Assembly (NCBI RefSeq): GCF_900241005.1
Contig: NZ_OEST01000001.1
Location: forward strand, 496,001-560,000
From: Bacteroides cutis
GTDB lineage: Bacteria > Bacteroidota > Bacteroidia > Bacteroidales > Bacteroidaceae
Length of the DNA stretch: 64,000 nt
Reading direction: 5' to 3'
The first letter of the stretch is position 1. Each line of letters starts with the position of its first letter. Under the pieces are notes generated by a model that did not search any database, was not told where the DNA came from, and saw only the letters and a program-made list of their open reading frames with translations. Of the stretch, positions 23,776-32,020 are shown piece by piece. The translations under genes were made by a program, and so were the position numbers.

Positions 23776-25650
23776 TTATCTACCGCAAAGCACGAGCAAT
23801 ACGTTGATATCGCTTGGAGATACACCCGGAATACGGCTTGCTTGAGCTATTGTTTCCGGATCTATTTTTATCAATTTCTGTCGGGCTTCGGTAGAAAGGG
23901 ACTGAATGGAATTATAATCAAATTTTCCTTTGATCTTTATACTTTCCAACCTTGCTAGTTTGTCAGCTATAATCCTTTCACGCCCAATATAACCCTCGTA
24001 TTTGATGAGTATCTCTGCAGCTTCAATAATTTCTTCCTTTCTATCGCTGATTTTATTTAATTCATGTTGGAAAGCACCCACATGTTCAGCCATGTTCTTG
24101 ATGGTTACTTGCGGGCGATTTATTAAATCTACAAGTTTACATCCCTGGCGGAGTGGAGTAGTGCCGAGTTGCTCTAATGCAGGATTGATTAGTATAGGTT
24201 TCATCGAATAATTTCGGGTAAACTCTATAATATTATTTACAGCTTCTCGCTTTTCTTTTAGCAATTGATAACGGTCTTCTTTGGCAAGTCCTAACTTCCA
24301 TGACTTTTCTGTGAGTCGCATGTCTGCGTCATCCATACGTAGTAGGATACGATATTCGGCGCGTGACGTAAACATCCGATAAGGTTCATCCACGCCTTTA
24401 GTTACTAAATCGTCGATTAATACGCCGATATATGCTTCATCACGAGCAAGAGTAAAAGGCTCTCCGCCATGGCAATTGATGTGGGCATTGATACCTGCGA
24501 TGAGTCCTTGTCCGGCTGCTTCTTCATATCCAGTAGTTCCGTTGACTTGTCCGGCAAAGAACAGGTTCTTGATTTTTTTTGTTTCCAACGTATGTTTCAG
24601 TTGGGTGGGGTCGAAGAAGTCATATTCAATGGCATATCCTGGCCGGTAAATAACAAGATCACGGAAAGCCGGAATTTTTTTCAAAGCTTCGATTTGGATA
24701 TCCATAGGCAGTGAGGAAGAGAAACCATTCAAATACAGCTCTTGAGTCGTTTCACCCTCCGGTTCCAAGAAAAGTTGATGTTGCTCTTTGTCTGGGAAAG
24801 TAACAATCTTGGTTTCGATGCTGGGACAGTATCTGGGACCGATACTTTGAATTTGTCCGTTGAAAAGGGGAGAATCCGGTAAACCTTCACGGAGTATACG
24901 GTGTGCCTCTTCATTCGTAAAACAAGTCCAGCAAGGCAACTGTTTCAGATGACGGGCTCCGGTATTCATAAATGAGAACTTATGAAAGTCTGCTTCGCCC
25001 TCCTGAATATCCATATCTTCATAATGGACGCTTCTTCCATCAATGCGAACGGGAGTTCCCGTTTTCATGCGTCCATAAGTGATGCCATGCCGTGCGATGG
25101 ATTCGGTTAATTCGTAAGATGCCGGTTCTGCCATACGTCCGCCAGGAAGCATGGTGTGTCCCACATGCATCAAACCATTGAGGAAAGTACCTGCTGTTAA
25201 AACAATACATTTCGCACGGAAAGTAACACCCCAAAGAGTAACTAATCCCACTATTTCTCCGTTTTCAACAAGAATCTCCTTTACTGTATCTTGCCAGATA
25301 TGTAGATTGGGAGTGTTTTCCAAGATTTCCCTCCAAGCCCAAATAAATTTATTACGGTCACATTGTGCACGCGGGCTCCACATGGCAGGGCCTTTAGAAC
25401 GATTTAATATACGGAATTGGATGGCTGTTCTGTCTGTTACCAACCCCATATATCCACCTAAAGCATCAATTTCCCGTACGATCTGCCCTTTGGCAATACC
25501 TCCTACGGCAGGGTTACAGCTCATTTGTCCTATCTTGTTCATATCCATTGTGATAAGACAGGTTTTAGAACCAAGATTAGCGGCTGCGGCAGCGGCTTCG
25601 CATCCGGCATGTCCAGCTCCAATTACAATAACGTCATACTTAAACTCCAT
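23776..25650 (-). CDS. mnmG: tRNA uridine-5-carboxymethylaminomethyl modification enzyme MnmG (GidA)
   Basis: MnmG, with MnmE, installs the carboxymethylaminomethyl group on the wobble uridine of several tRNAs using FAD and folate. Seen: 624 residues; FAD-binding GAGHAGCEAAAAAA near residue 10; SCNPAVGGIAKG near 44; GRMKTGTPVRIDGRS near 200; the catalytic-cysteine region FTNEEAHRILR near 275; NGTTGYEEAAGQG near 365; and the C-terminal helical GidA domain. The -7 box TACCTTTG lies 26-33 nt upstream. mnmE is not in the window. Confidence 0.97.
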   Translation of the reverse strand: MEFKYDVIVIGAGHAGCEAAAAAANLGSKTCLITMDMNKIGQMSCNPAVGGIAKGQIVREIDALGGYMGLVTDRTAIQFRILNRSKGPAMWSPRAQCDRNKFIWAWREILENTPNLHIWQDTVKEILVENGEIVGLVTLWGVTFRAKCIVLTAGTFLNGLMHVGHTMLPGGRMAEPASYELTESIARHGITYGRMKTGTPVRIDGRSVHYEDMDIQEGEADFHKFSFMNTGARHLKQLPCWTCFTNEEAHRILREGLPDSPLFNGQIQSIGPRYCPSIETKIVTFPDKEQHQLFLEPEGETTQELYLNGFSSSLPMDIQIEALKKIPAFRDLVIYRPGYAIEYDFFDPTQLKHTLETKKIKNLFFAGQVNGTTGYEEAAGQGLIAGINAHINCHGGEPFTLARDEAYIGVLIDDLVTKGVDEPYRMFTSRAEYRILLRMDDADMRLTEKSWKLGLAKEDRYQLLKEKREAVNNIIEFTRNYSMKPILINPALEQLGTTPLRQGCKLVDLINRPQVTIKNMAEHVGAFQHELNKISDRKEEIIEAAEILIKYEGYIGRERIIADKLARLESIKIKGKFDYNSIQSLSTEARQKLIKIDPETIAQASRIPGVSPSDINVLLVLCGR

Positions 25651-25675
25651 TCGTTCAATCTCTTTTTAAACCATG

Positions 25676-25683
25676 CAAAGGTA
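25676..25683 (-). promoter_or_regulatory. -7 box upstream of mnmG
   Basis: TACCTTTG on the minus strand, 26-33 nt upstream of the mnmG ATG (25650), matches TAnnTTTG. No -33 TTTG is visible. Confidence 0.5.
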
Positions 25684-25833
25684 CTAATTTTCATTTCATA
25701 TTGTAGTGTTTTATCTATTTACCTTAGTTGTTTGTGTAAAAGAACGGGGAAAATTACTAGTAAAAGTCAGGGTGATTTTATCTGTCTGATATGTTCTGTT
25801 CTGTCCTTTTCTACTCATACTAATACCGAAGTT

Positions 25834-25939
25834 GTGCCAATAGGGTGGCACAACTTTGCCACTTCATTGGCACGCTTGTGCCACCTTATTGGCAAGGTTT
25901 TGCCACTTTATTGGCACAAAGTCGGCAATGATAGGGAAG
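25834..25939. repeat. Array B: second copy of the TGCCA/TGGCA 22-bp-period array
   Basis: TGCCA begins at 25835, 25857, 25879 and 25901, and TGGCA at 25846, 25868, 25890 and 25912, again exactly 11 bp apart. The tail ACAAAGTCGGCAATG then TAGGGAAG is shared with array A. By my count the two copies differ at nine of about 106 positions, and all nine lie in loops, spacers or tail while all eight arms are identical. This array lies between ybeY and mnmG, both minus strand, so it is not restricted to convergent gene ends. A run of seven C follows at 25940-25947. The rest of 25651-25994 shows only the mnmG promoter. Confidence 0.85.
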
Positions 25940-25994
25940 CCCCCCCCTGATAAAGATACTAAATTATAGCGTTCTTTCGTTTAGCTCTTGCGAA

Positions 25995-26444
25995 CTATTC
26001 AGTTTGTAGGTAAATATTATTTTTCTTTTTTTGTAACATAGCTAGTGCTTTGTTTTCCGCAGTTTCCATGATTTCCCGTTCACCCGGCCCTTTGTCATTG
26101 ATGCCACATAAGTGTAAGATTCCATGGATAATGACGCGATATAACTCTCGTTCATAGTCGTTAGCGGCAAATAGCTCGGCATTGGTGCGTACGGTATCGA
26201 GACTGATAAACAAATCACCGTTAAGACGGTTACCTTCACAATAGTCAAAAGTGATAATATCAGTATAGTAATCATGCTGTAGATACTGTCTATTCACTTC
26301 CAGAATTTTTTCGTCTGAACAGAAAATATAAGCGATTTCACCGATTCTTTTTCCGTAAGTAGCAGCAACAGATTTAATCCATTCCGTTGTTTCCCGTTTT
26401 TTAATATCCGGCATTGAAATGCCGTCTGTTTGATAGCTAATCAT
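25995..26444 (-). CDS. ybeY: Endoribonuclease YbeY (rRNA maturation factor)
   Basis: YbeY is a zinc-dependent endoribonuclease needed for 16S rRNA 3' maturation and ribosome quality control. Seen: 149 residues; DIITFDYCEGNRLNGDLFISLDTV near residue 83, and the metal-binding region IIHGILHLCGINDKGPGE near 110. The classical motif ends in a third histidine (HGxLHLxGYDH); here the corresponding stretch is NDKGPGE, so two histidines are clear and the third ligand is replaced, as I recall is usual in Bacteroidetes. Precedes array B. Confidence 0.9.
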   Translation of the reverse strand: MISYQTDGISMPDIKKRETTEWIKSVAATYGKRIGEIAYIFCSDEKILEVNRQYLQHDYYTDIITFDYCEGNRLNGDLFISLDTVRTNAELFAANDYERELYRVIIHGILHLCGINDKGPGEREIMETAENKALAMLQKKKNNIYLQTE

Positions 26445-26481
26445 GTTATTTGAGGTTTTGCAATACGATTATTTTATTTAT

Positions 26482-27714
26482 TTAGAAGAAAAACAGATAA
26501 CTGATGATGATGGCGGCGATGATACCTGAAGCATCGGCTATCAGTCCACATGTTACGGCGTTACGAGTTTTGGTGATACCCACACTTCCGAAGTAGACGG
26601 CAAGAATATAAAAAGTAGTATCCGAGGCTCCTCGTGCTACACAGCTCATGCGCCCTATGAAAGAATCAGCGCCATACTGCGTCATTGTATCAATCATCAG
26701 TCCATTGGCGGCACTACCACTCAAAGTTTTCATTAATGCAGTAGGTAGTGCACCGGCAAAACTGGTATCCAGTCCGCAGAAATCTGCTGTTGCTGCAATG
26801 CCGTTCACCAGCATATCCATAGCTCCTGAAGTACGGAAAACAGCTATTCCAACGAGAAATGCCACTAAATAAGGAATGATACGTACAGCAGTATAGAATC
26901 CTTCTTTTGCTCCTTCAATAAAAGCGTTGTAAACATTAATTTTTTTCCAAAGTCCCCATACGATAAACAAGAGTATAATACTGAACAGCAGTATGTTGGC
27001 TGTCAGTGTAGAGTAAACTCCCATTTCTTCACGGCTAACTTGTGTAAATACCCAGATGAGACCTGCAAAAAATAAACTGATGCAGCTTATAAGTATCAGT
27101 ATCGGTTTACATATCAGATTGATATGTTGCGAAATACTGACAGCGGTAATTCCCACGAGCGTGGATATGGAAGTAGTGAGCAGTGTAGGAATGAAGATAT
27201 CCGTGGGTTGCGTGGCTCCCAGCTGGGCACGATACATCATAATGCTGACAGGTATCAATATCAATCCTGAAGTATTGATTACCAGGAACATAATCATTGG
27301 GTTAGTGGCGGTATCCTTCTTCGGGTTCAGTTCTTGCAGTTCTTTCATGGCTTTCAGTCCTAATGGGGTAGCAGCATTGTCCAATCCTAACATGTTGGCT
27401 GACAGGTTCATAAAGATTGACCCCATGGCAGGGTGTCCCTTAGGTATCTCGGGGAAAAGACGGCAGAATACCGGACTTAACCAACGGGAGAGTGCATTAA
27501 TCATGCCGCTATTCTCACCTATTTTCATTAGTCCTAACCAAAGGGCAAGGATGCCGGTCAGGCCAAGGGATATTTGGAACGCATTCTTTGAAGAATCGAA
27601 AGTGGAATTGACGAGCTCTGTGAAAATCTCCGTGTCTCCCATAAAAATGAGTCTGACGAGTGCCACGATGAAAGCTATTACAAAAAATGTTACCCAAATG
27701 TAATTTAAGACCAT
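26482..27714 (-). CDS. Fused SpmA-SpmB-like nucleoside-recognition-domain membrane protein
   Basis: A 410-residue polytopic membrane protein with two gate (nucleoside recognition) domains. The first half resembles SpmA (SLGLTGILALWLGLMKIGENSG; MLGLDNAATPLGLKAM) and the second half SpmB (IIPYLVAFLVGIAVFRTSG; MKTLSGSAANGLMID; ARGASDTTFYILAVYFG). In spore formers these are separate proteins linked to spore core dehydration; in non-sporulating Bacteroides the fused form has an unknown transport-like role. It lies 24 bp before the M28 peptidase in reverse order on the same strand (the peptidase ends at 27739), so they are likely co-transcribed. Confidence 0.88.
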   Translation of the reverse strand: MVLNYIWVTFFVIAFIVALVRLIFMGDTEIFTELVNSTFDSSKNAFQISLGLTGILALWLGLMKIGENSGMINALSRWLSPVFCRLFPEIPKGHPAMGSIFMNLSANMLGLDNAATPLGLKAMKELQELNPKKDTATNPMIMFLVINTSGLILIPVSIMMYRAQLGATQPTDIFIPTLLTTSISTLVGITAVSISQHINLICKPILILISCISLFFAGLIWVFTQVSREEMGVYSTLTANILLFSIILLFIVWGLWKKINVYNAFIEGAKEGFYTAVRIIPYLVAFLVGIAVFRTSGAMDMLVNGIAATADFCGLDTSFAGALPTALMKTLSGSAANGLMIDTMTQYGADSFIGRMSCVARGASDTTFYILAVYFGSVGITKTRNAVTCGLIADASGIIAAIIISYLFFF

Positions 27715-27738
27715 GTATAACTGTATTGTCGGTGTGAA

Positions 27739-28743
27739 TTAATATTTTTTTTCGTTAGCAAGATTCCAAACATTCAGGAAAGCAGCCTTGGTTATTTCTG
27801 TCACTTTGTCCCAATTCAATCGGTCCGAGTGGTCTGAAGGTTGGTGATAGTCGGGATGCCCATCGGTATGATACCAGATTACAGGAATATCACGTAAGGC
27901 AAAAGATGCATTATCGCTTCCACCCACAGGCCGATCCCAAGCACGATAGTCGGGTTGTAACCGAAGGTCGTAACGGGCAATATCCTGTTTCAGCCAGTCA
28001 CCGAAAACCGGATGAGAGGCTGTATAAAAATAGACTACATGTTGTGGTTGTCCAGGTTTATGGTTACGACCTATCATGTCGAAATTAAGATAACCTTTTA
28101 TCTGATTGATGGCAGGAAAAGTTTGCACGAAATATTTTGAACCAAGCAAGCCGATCTCTTCGCCATCCCAAAAAGCAAAAATTACATTACGTAACGGTTT
28201 TTGTCCACTGGCAGCAAATGCCCGGGCTATCTGCAAAACAGCGGATACGCCGGAAGCGTTGTCGTCGGCACCATTATAAATCCGGTCGTTTGCCAGAGTC
28301 TCGTCTATACCCAAATGATCGAAATGCGCACCCACGATTACATATTCGTCAGTACGTTCCCCTGGAATAAAACCTAATACATTGCTCATCTGCAACACTC
28401 GGTGTGTCCCTTGTTTAAGGATGGTGATGGAGTCGGGGTGTACCTGCCATTTTCCCCGTAGTTGCCGTTCCTTGTTGTATGCTTCGAAAGGTTGGTAGTA
28501 ATTATCTTTCTCCAAAGGAGCGATGCCTGTCTCTTTCAGACAAGACATCAGATAACAAGCTGCAATTTTTGAACCGTTTTTACCAGCTTCACGTCCTTGC
28601 AGTTCATCACTGGCGAGAAAGCCGACAATGGCTTCTGCAGAAGTACGGTTGATACTTTCCAGACCTTTTTCACGAGCTGATTGCCCAAGGGTGGATTGTA
28701 CGGAGAAAATGAGGCAGATTGTTCCTACAATAACTTTATACAT
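27739..28743 (-). CDS. Secreted M28-family zinc aminopeptidase
   Basis: A 334-residue exported metallopeptidase expected to remove N-terminal amino acids from peptides in the periplasm. Seen: signal peptide to about residue 20 (TLGQSA). M28 zinc ligands in order: VGAHFDHLG near 135, YNGADDNASGVSA near 155, FWDGEEIGLLG near 190 with the catalytic and bridging glutamates, NFDMIGRN near 218, and YHTDGHPDYHQPSD near 292. The -7 box TAATTTTG lies 35-42 nt upstream. Transcription proceeds into the SpmAB-like gene. Confidence 0.92.
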   Translation of the reverse strand: MYKVIVGTICLIFSVQSTLGQSAREKGLESINRTSAEAIVGFLASDELQGREAGKNGSKIAACYLMSCLKETGIAPLEKDNYYQPFEAYNKERQLRGKWQVHPDSITILKQGTHRVLQMSNVLGFIPGERTDEYVIVGAHFDHLGIDETLANDRIYNGADDNASGVSAVLQIARAFAASGQKPLRNVIFAFWDGEEIGLLGSKYFVQTFPAINQIKGYLNFDMIGRNHKPGQPQHVVYFYTASHPVFGDWLKQDIARYDLRLQPDYRAWDRPVGGSDNASFALRDIPVIWYHTDGHPDYHQPSDHSDRLNWDKVTEITKAAFLNVWNLANEKKY

Positions 28744-28777
28744 GCCGCAGGGTTTTGTAGATTAGACATATTGATTG

Positions 28778-28785
28778 CAAAATTA
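28778..28785 (-). promoter_or_regulatory. -7 box of the M28 peptidase gene
   Basis: TAATTTTG on the minus strand. The divergent alkD-like gene has its own -7 box TATTTTTG at 28820-28827, so the 129-bp gap is a back-to-back promoter region. Confidence 0.5.
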
Positions 28786-28819
28786 AAGATAACTTTCCAT
28801 AGTTTCTATAGATTTATCG

Positions 28820-28827
28820 TATTTTTG
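28820..28827 (+). promoter_or_regulatory. -7 box of the alkD-like gene
   Basis: TATTTTTG, 46 nt before the ATG at 28873. A weak TTTC occurs 22 nt upstream in the -33 position. Confidence 0.5.
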
Positions 28828-28872
28828 TCTGCCGACGAACGATTTTAAATACGTGTAAATCAATATAGAATA

Positions 28873-29640
28873 ATGAAAAAGGAAGTAGGACAATTAGCCA
28901 GAAAGATACAAAAATGTACGATTTCAACGGAAGAAATCATTGTTATCGCAGCCGGTATACAAAAGGAACTGGAGTACTATATCGACCCGGTGAAACGGGA
29001 ATATCTTCCAAAGTTCTTTAAGACCGGAAAAGGGCAATATGGCGAAGGAGATAAATTTCTAGGGGTGGTTGTACCAAATACCCGTTTGGTGGCAAAGCGA
29101 CATAAGGATGAACCTTTTGGGGTGATGGCACAATTGCTGCAAAGTGAGTGGCACGAGTGTAGGCTCTGTGCCCTGTTGATGCTGGTGGAACGTTTTAAGA
29201 AGAGCGATGAGAAGAACAGGAAGATGATTTATGATTTCTATCTTTCGCAGACTGCCCGTATTAATAATTGGGACTTAGTGGATTTATCGGCTCCGGGTGT
29301 TGTAGGTGAATATCTGAAAGATAAATCCCGGGAAGATCTATACCGCTTGGCAGCTAGTGAGCTTCTTTGGGATCAGCGCATTGCAATCGTTTCTACTTAT
29401 ACACTTATTAAAAACGATGATTTCATCGAAATTCTTACACTTTCCGAGCGTTTTCTGAATACTCGCCATGATTTGATGCAAAAAGCCGTAGGGTGGATGT
29501 TACGCGAAATGGGTAAGCGAGATAAGGATCTATTGGTACAGTTTCTTGAAAAATTCAGTAAAGTGATGCCCAGGACAATGCTTCGATATTCTATTGAGAA
29601 ATTTACTGAAGAAGAACGGAGAGAGTTTATGAAGAAGTGA
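28873..29640 (+). CDS. AlkD-like DNA alkylation repair protein
   Basis: A 255-residue all-helical HEAT-like repeat protein of the DNA alkylation repair (AlkC/AlkD) family. AlkD removes positively charged alkylated bases such as 7-methylguanine without base flipping. Seen: N-terminal helices, KFFKTGKGQYGEGDKFLGV near residue 50, WHECRLCALLMLVERF near 99, INNWDLVDLSAPGVVGEYL near 138 with the Trp-Asp pair matching the family active-site region, and RHDLMQKAVGWMLREMGKR near 197. Short intergenic distance to ruvB (30 bp), though ruvB has its own -7 box. Confidence 0.9.
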   Translation: MKKEVGQLARKIQKCTISTEEIIVIAAGIQKELEYYIDPVKREYLPKFFKTGKGQYGEGDKFLGVVVPNTRLVAKRHKDEPFGVMAQLLQSEWHECRLCALLMLVERFKKSDEKNRKMIYDFYLSQTARINNWDLVDLSAPGVVGEYLKDKSREDLYRLAASELLWDQRIAIVSTYTLIKNDDFIEILTLSERFLNTRHDLMQKAVGWMLREMGKRDKDLLVQFLEKFSKVMPRTMLRYSIEKFTEEERREFMKK

Positions 29641-29641
29641 T

Positions 29642-29649
29642 TATCTTTG
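29642..29649 (+). promoter_or_regulatory. -7 box of ruvB
   Basis: TATCTTTG begins 2 nt after the alkD-like stop and ends 21 nt before the ruvB ATG, giving a leader of only about 15 nt. Confidence 0.5.
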
Positions 29650-29670
29650 TAGCTGTATAACCAATATAAA

Positions 29671-30705
29671 ATGGAACAGGAAGATTTTAATATACGCGAA
29701 CATCAACTAACCAGTAAGGAGCGTGATTTTGAAAATGCACTCCGCCCGTTGAATTTTGAGGATTTCAGCGGACAAGATAAGGTGGTTGATAACTTGCGCA
29801 TTTTCGTGAAAGCGGCTCGTCTTCGTGGTGAGGCGTTGGATCATGTACTGCTTCACGGCCCTCCCGGATTGGGTAAAACAACACTTTCCAATATCATTGC
29901 CAACGAACTGGGAGTCGGGTTTAAGATAACCTCCGGTCCGGTGCTTGATAAGCCGGGCGATTTGGCGGGAGTACTTACCAGCTTGGAACCGAATGACGTA
30001 CTTTTCATTGATGAAATTCATCGGTTAAGTCCTGTGGTAGAAGAATATCTGTATTCTGCTATGGAAGATTACCGTATTGATATCATGATAGATAAGGGAC
30101 CCTCGGCACGTAGTATACAGATTGATTTGAACCCTTTTACGTTGGTAGGTGCCACTACCCGTAGCGGCTTGCTGACCGCACCACTTCGTGCACGTTTCGG
30201 CATTAACCTGCATTTGGAATACTATGACGATGATGTGTTGAGTGGCATTATCCGTCGTTCGGCGAATATTCTTGATGTTCCTTGTTCCACCAGGGCTGCA
30301 TCGGAGATTGCCTCCCGTAGCCGTGGCACGCCGCGTATTGCAAATGCTTTATTGCGTCGTGTGCGCGATTTTGCGCAGGTCAAAGGATCGGGAAGTATTG
30401 ATACCGAAATTGCCAATTTCGCCCTCGAAGCTTTGAACATCGATAAATACGGTCTTGATGAAATAGATAATAAGATACTTTGTACCATCATTGATAAATT
30501 CAAAGGTGGTCCTGTAGGATTAACCACCATTGCTACCGCTTTGGGTGAAGATGCCGGTACCATTGAAGAAGTCTATGAACCGTTCCTGATAAAAGAAGGT
30601 TTCTTGAAACGTACCCCACGTGGCCGTGAAGTGACAGAACTTGCCTATAAACATTTGGGACGGAGTCTTTATAGTAGTCAGAAGACGTTGTTTGACAATG
30701 AGTAA
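29671..30705 (+). CDS. ruvB: Holliday junction branch migration helicase RuvB
   Basis: RuvB is the hexameric AAA+ motor that, with RuvA, drives branch migration at Holliday junctions. Seen: 344 residues; [19 protein letters not shown] near residue 27, Walker [11 protein letters not shown] near 64, Walker [10 protein letters not shown] near 111, sensor region [19 protein letters not shown] near 160, arginine finger region [14 protein letters not shown] near 215, and a C-terminal winged helix ([12 protein letters not shown] near 313). ruvA and ruvC are not adjacent. Confidence 0.98.
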   Translation: MEQEDFNIREHQLTSKERDFENALRPLNFEDFSGQDKVVDNLRIFVKAARLRGEALDHVLLHGPPGLGKTTLSNIIANELGVGFKITSGPVLDKPGDLAGVLTSLEPNDVLFIDEIHRLSPVVEEYLYSAMEDYRIDIMIDKGPSARSIQIDLNPFTLVGATTRSGLLTAPLRARFGINLHLEYYDDDVLSGIIRRSANILDVPCSTRAASEIASRSRGTPRIANALLRRVRDFAQVKGSGSIDTEIANFALEALNIDKYGLDEIDNKILCTIIDKFKGGPVGLTTIATALGEDAGTIEEVYEPFLIKEGFLKRTPRGREVTELAYKHLGRSLYSSQKTLFDNE

Positions 30706-30765
30706 GAAAAGTAGTGACGGAGAAGTTTATGACTCGTTAAGTGATTGATATTACACTATTATATT

Positions 30766-31956
30766 ATGAAGAACTTTAGGTTTTGGAGAATATTGGGCTT
30801 GCTTCTTGTGTTGCTTGTTTGTTCATCCTGCGGGGATGATGATGAATTTCCCACATTCAAGTTCAATGAAGACGGAATTTGTTATTTTCCATCCGTAAGT
30901 ATTATTTCCAAAGCAAGTTTTGAGGAAACTGTCGTAGGTTACGGTTGGAAACATGTAAGTACTCATGAAATAGGGGAGAATGGCGAATGCCTGAAAAAAG
31001 AATACTATGCTGATTTGGATGGCGCAGCTCCTTCTTCTTATTATTTTGAAACGGCCGCTTCTCTTAAAACTTATATGTACGTGGATGCCTATCCTGCCAA
31101 TGGTTTCAGAACTTCTGCATACGAGTATATGGATGCAAATCGTGTGGTTGTCAACAATCAGCATGCCATACTTCAAATCCTGTCTGTCGATAAAGACGTG
31201 TTGAAAGCAGTGGAATATCTCGCAGTACGTGCAGATGGGAAAAAAGTTTATGGATATGTCACTTACAAAAGAATGACGGAACAGGAGCTGAAGGAGTGCC
31301 AAAAAGCTTATCCGGTAGATTTGTCGAATTTGCGTGACCTGATTATTTCGGTGACAGAAGAAATTGTGTTTATCGATGGCAAGGAGTTTGAGTTTGATGT
31401 ATTGGATAGTAATAAGCCATATGACGTTATGGTACGAGATGAAGAGGTATGTAACATTACGTGTGAGGGAAACCATGTAAAAGTGAGGCTACTGAAAAAT
31501 GGTGCTGTTATAACAGTTACCGATGGTTTTAAACACAAATGGTTTAGACTTTATTCCACCGACGAAGAACTGGAACCGAAAGGAACGGATATCTATGATT
31601 TCACTTATACCGAGTTGGCGTTCAACAAGAACAGGGAGTTTGTGACGCCGGATGGATATATAAGGAAATACGAGCATACATTTATGGGGACAAAAGCCCG
31701 CAAGGAATATTATGGTCACATATTGACCCAATACAATCCTTCTGGGTTGTTGGTGGTGGATGCGGCTAAGCAAGCACGTTTTCTGAATTTAAATCGTGGT
31801 GAGATTTATTTGAAGGAATTACTTCCGATGACGATACTTGATGGGCTGGTAGAAGCAGGTGAGGGGTATTCAATGGAATATAAGTTGGAATTGGTGAATG
31901 CTGCCGGAGTCGTATTTCAGGTACTTCCGTTTAAAATTGTTTATAAAGAAGGATGA
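30766..31956 (+). CDS. Predicted lipoprotein of unknown function
   Basis: A 396-residue protein with a type II signal peptide: a hydrophobic run LGLLLVLLVCSSC gives the lipobox, followed by GDDDE, the acidic +2 region that in Bacteroides often directs lipoproteins to the outer membrane or surface. The mature part is rich in beta-prone segments, with no enzyme motif I recognise. Two halves may be repeats of an immunoglobulin-like or beta-sandwich type (around ISVTEEIVFIDGKEFEFDV), but this is impression only. The ATG at 30766 is used because seven upstream codons add nothing. It sits between ruvB and a flippase on the same strand. Confidence 0.7.
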   Translation: MKNFRFWRILGLLLVLLVCSSCGDDDEFPTFKFNEDGICYFPSVSIISKASFEETVVGYGWKHVSTHEIGENGECLKKEYYADLDGAAPSSYYFETAASLKTYMYVDAYPANGFRTSAYEYMDANRVVVNNQHAILQILSVDKDVLKAVEYLAVRADGKKVYGYVTYKRMTEQELKECQKAYPVDLSNLRDLIISVTEEIVFIDGKEFEFDVLDSNKPYDVMVRDEEVCNITCEGNHVKVRLLKNGAVITVTDGFKHKWFRLYSTDEELEPKGTDIYDFTYTELAFNKNREFVTPDGYIRKYEHTFMGTKARKEYYGHILTQYNPSGLLVVDAAKQARFLNLNRGEIYLKELLPMTILDGLVEAGEGYSMEYKLELVNAAGVVFQVLPFKIVYKEG

Positions 31957-32020
31957 TGTACCATGGATGATCCTTCGGGATAGTTTTGTGGTTTGTTGTC
32001 TGGTATAAAAAGCGAATAAC

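Noticed and set aside
26482..27714. SpmA-SpmB fusion as evidence of sporulation
   Set aside because: Fused SpmAB-like proteins occur in non-sporulating Bacteroidetes; there are no other spore genes here.
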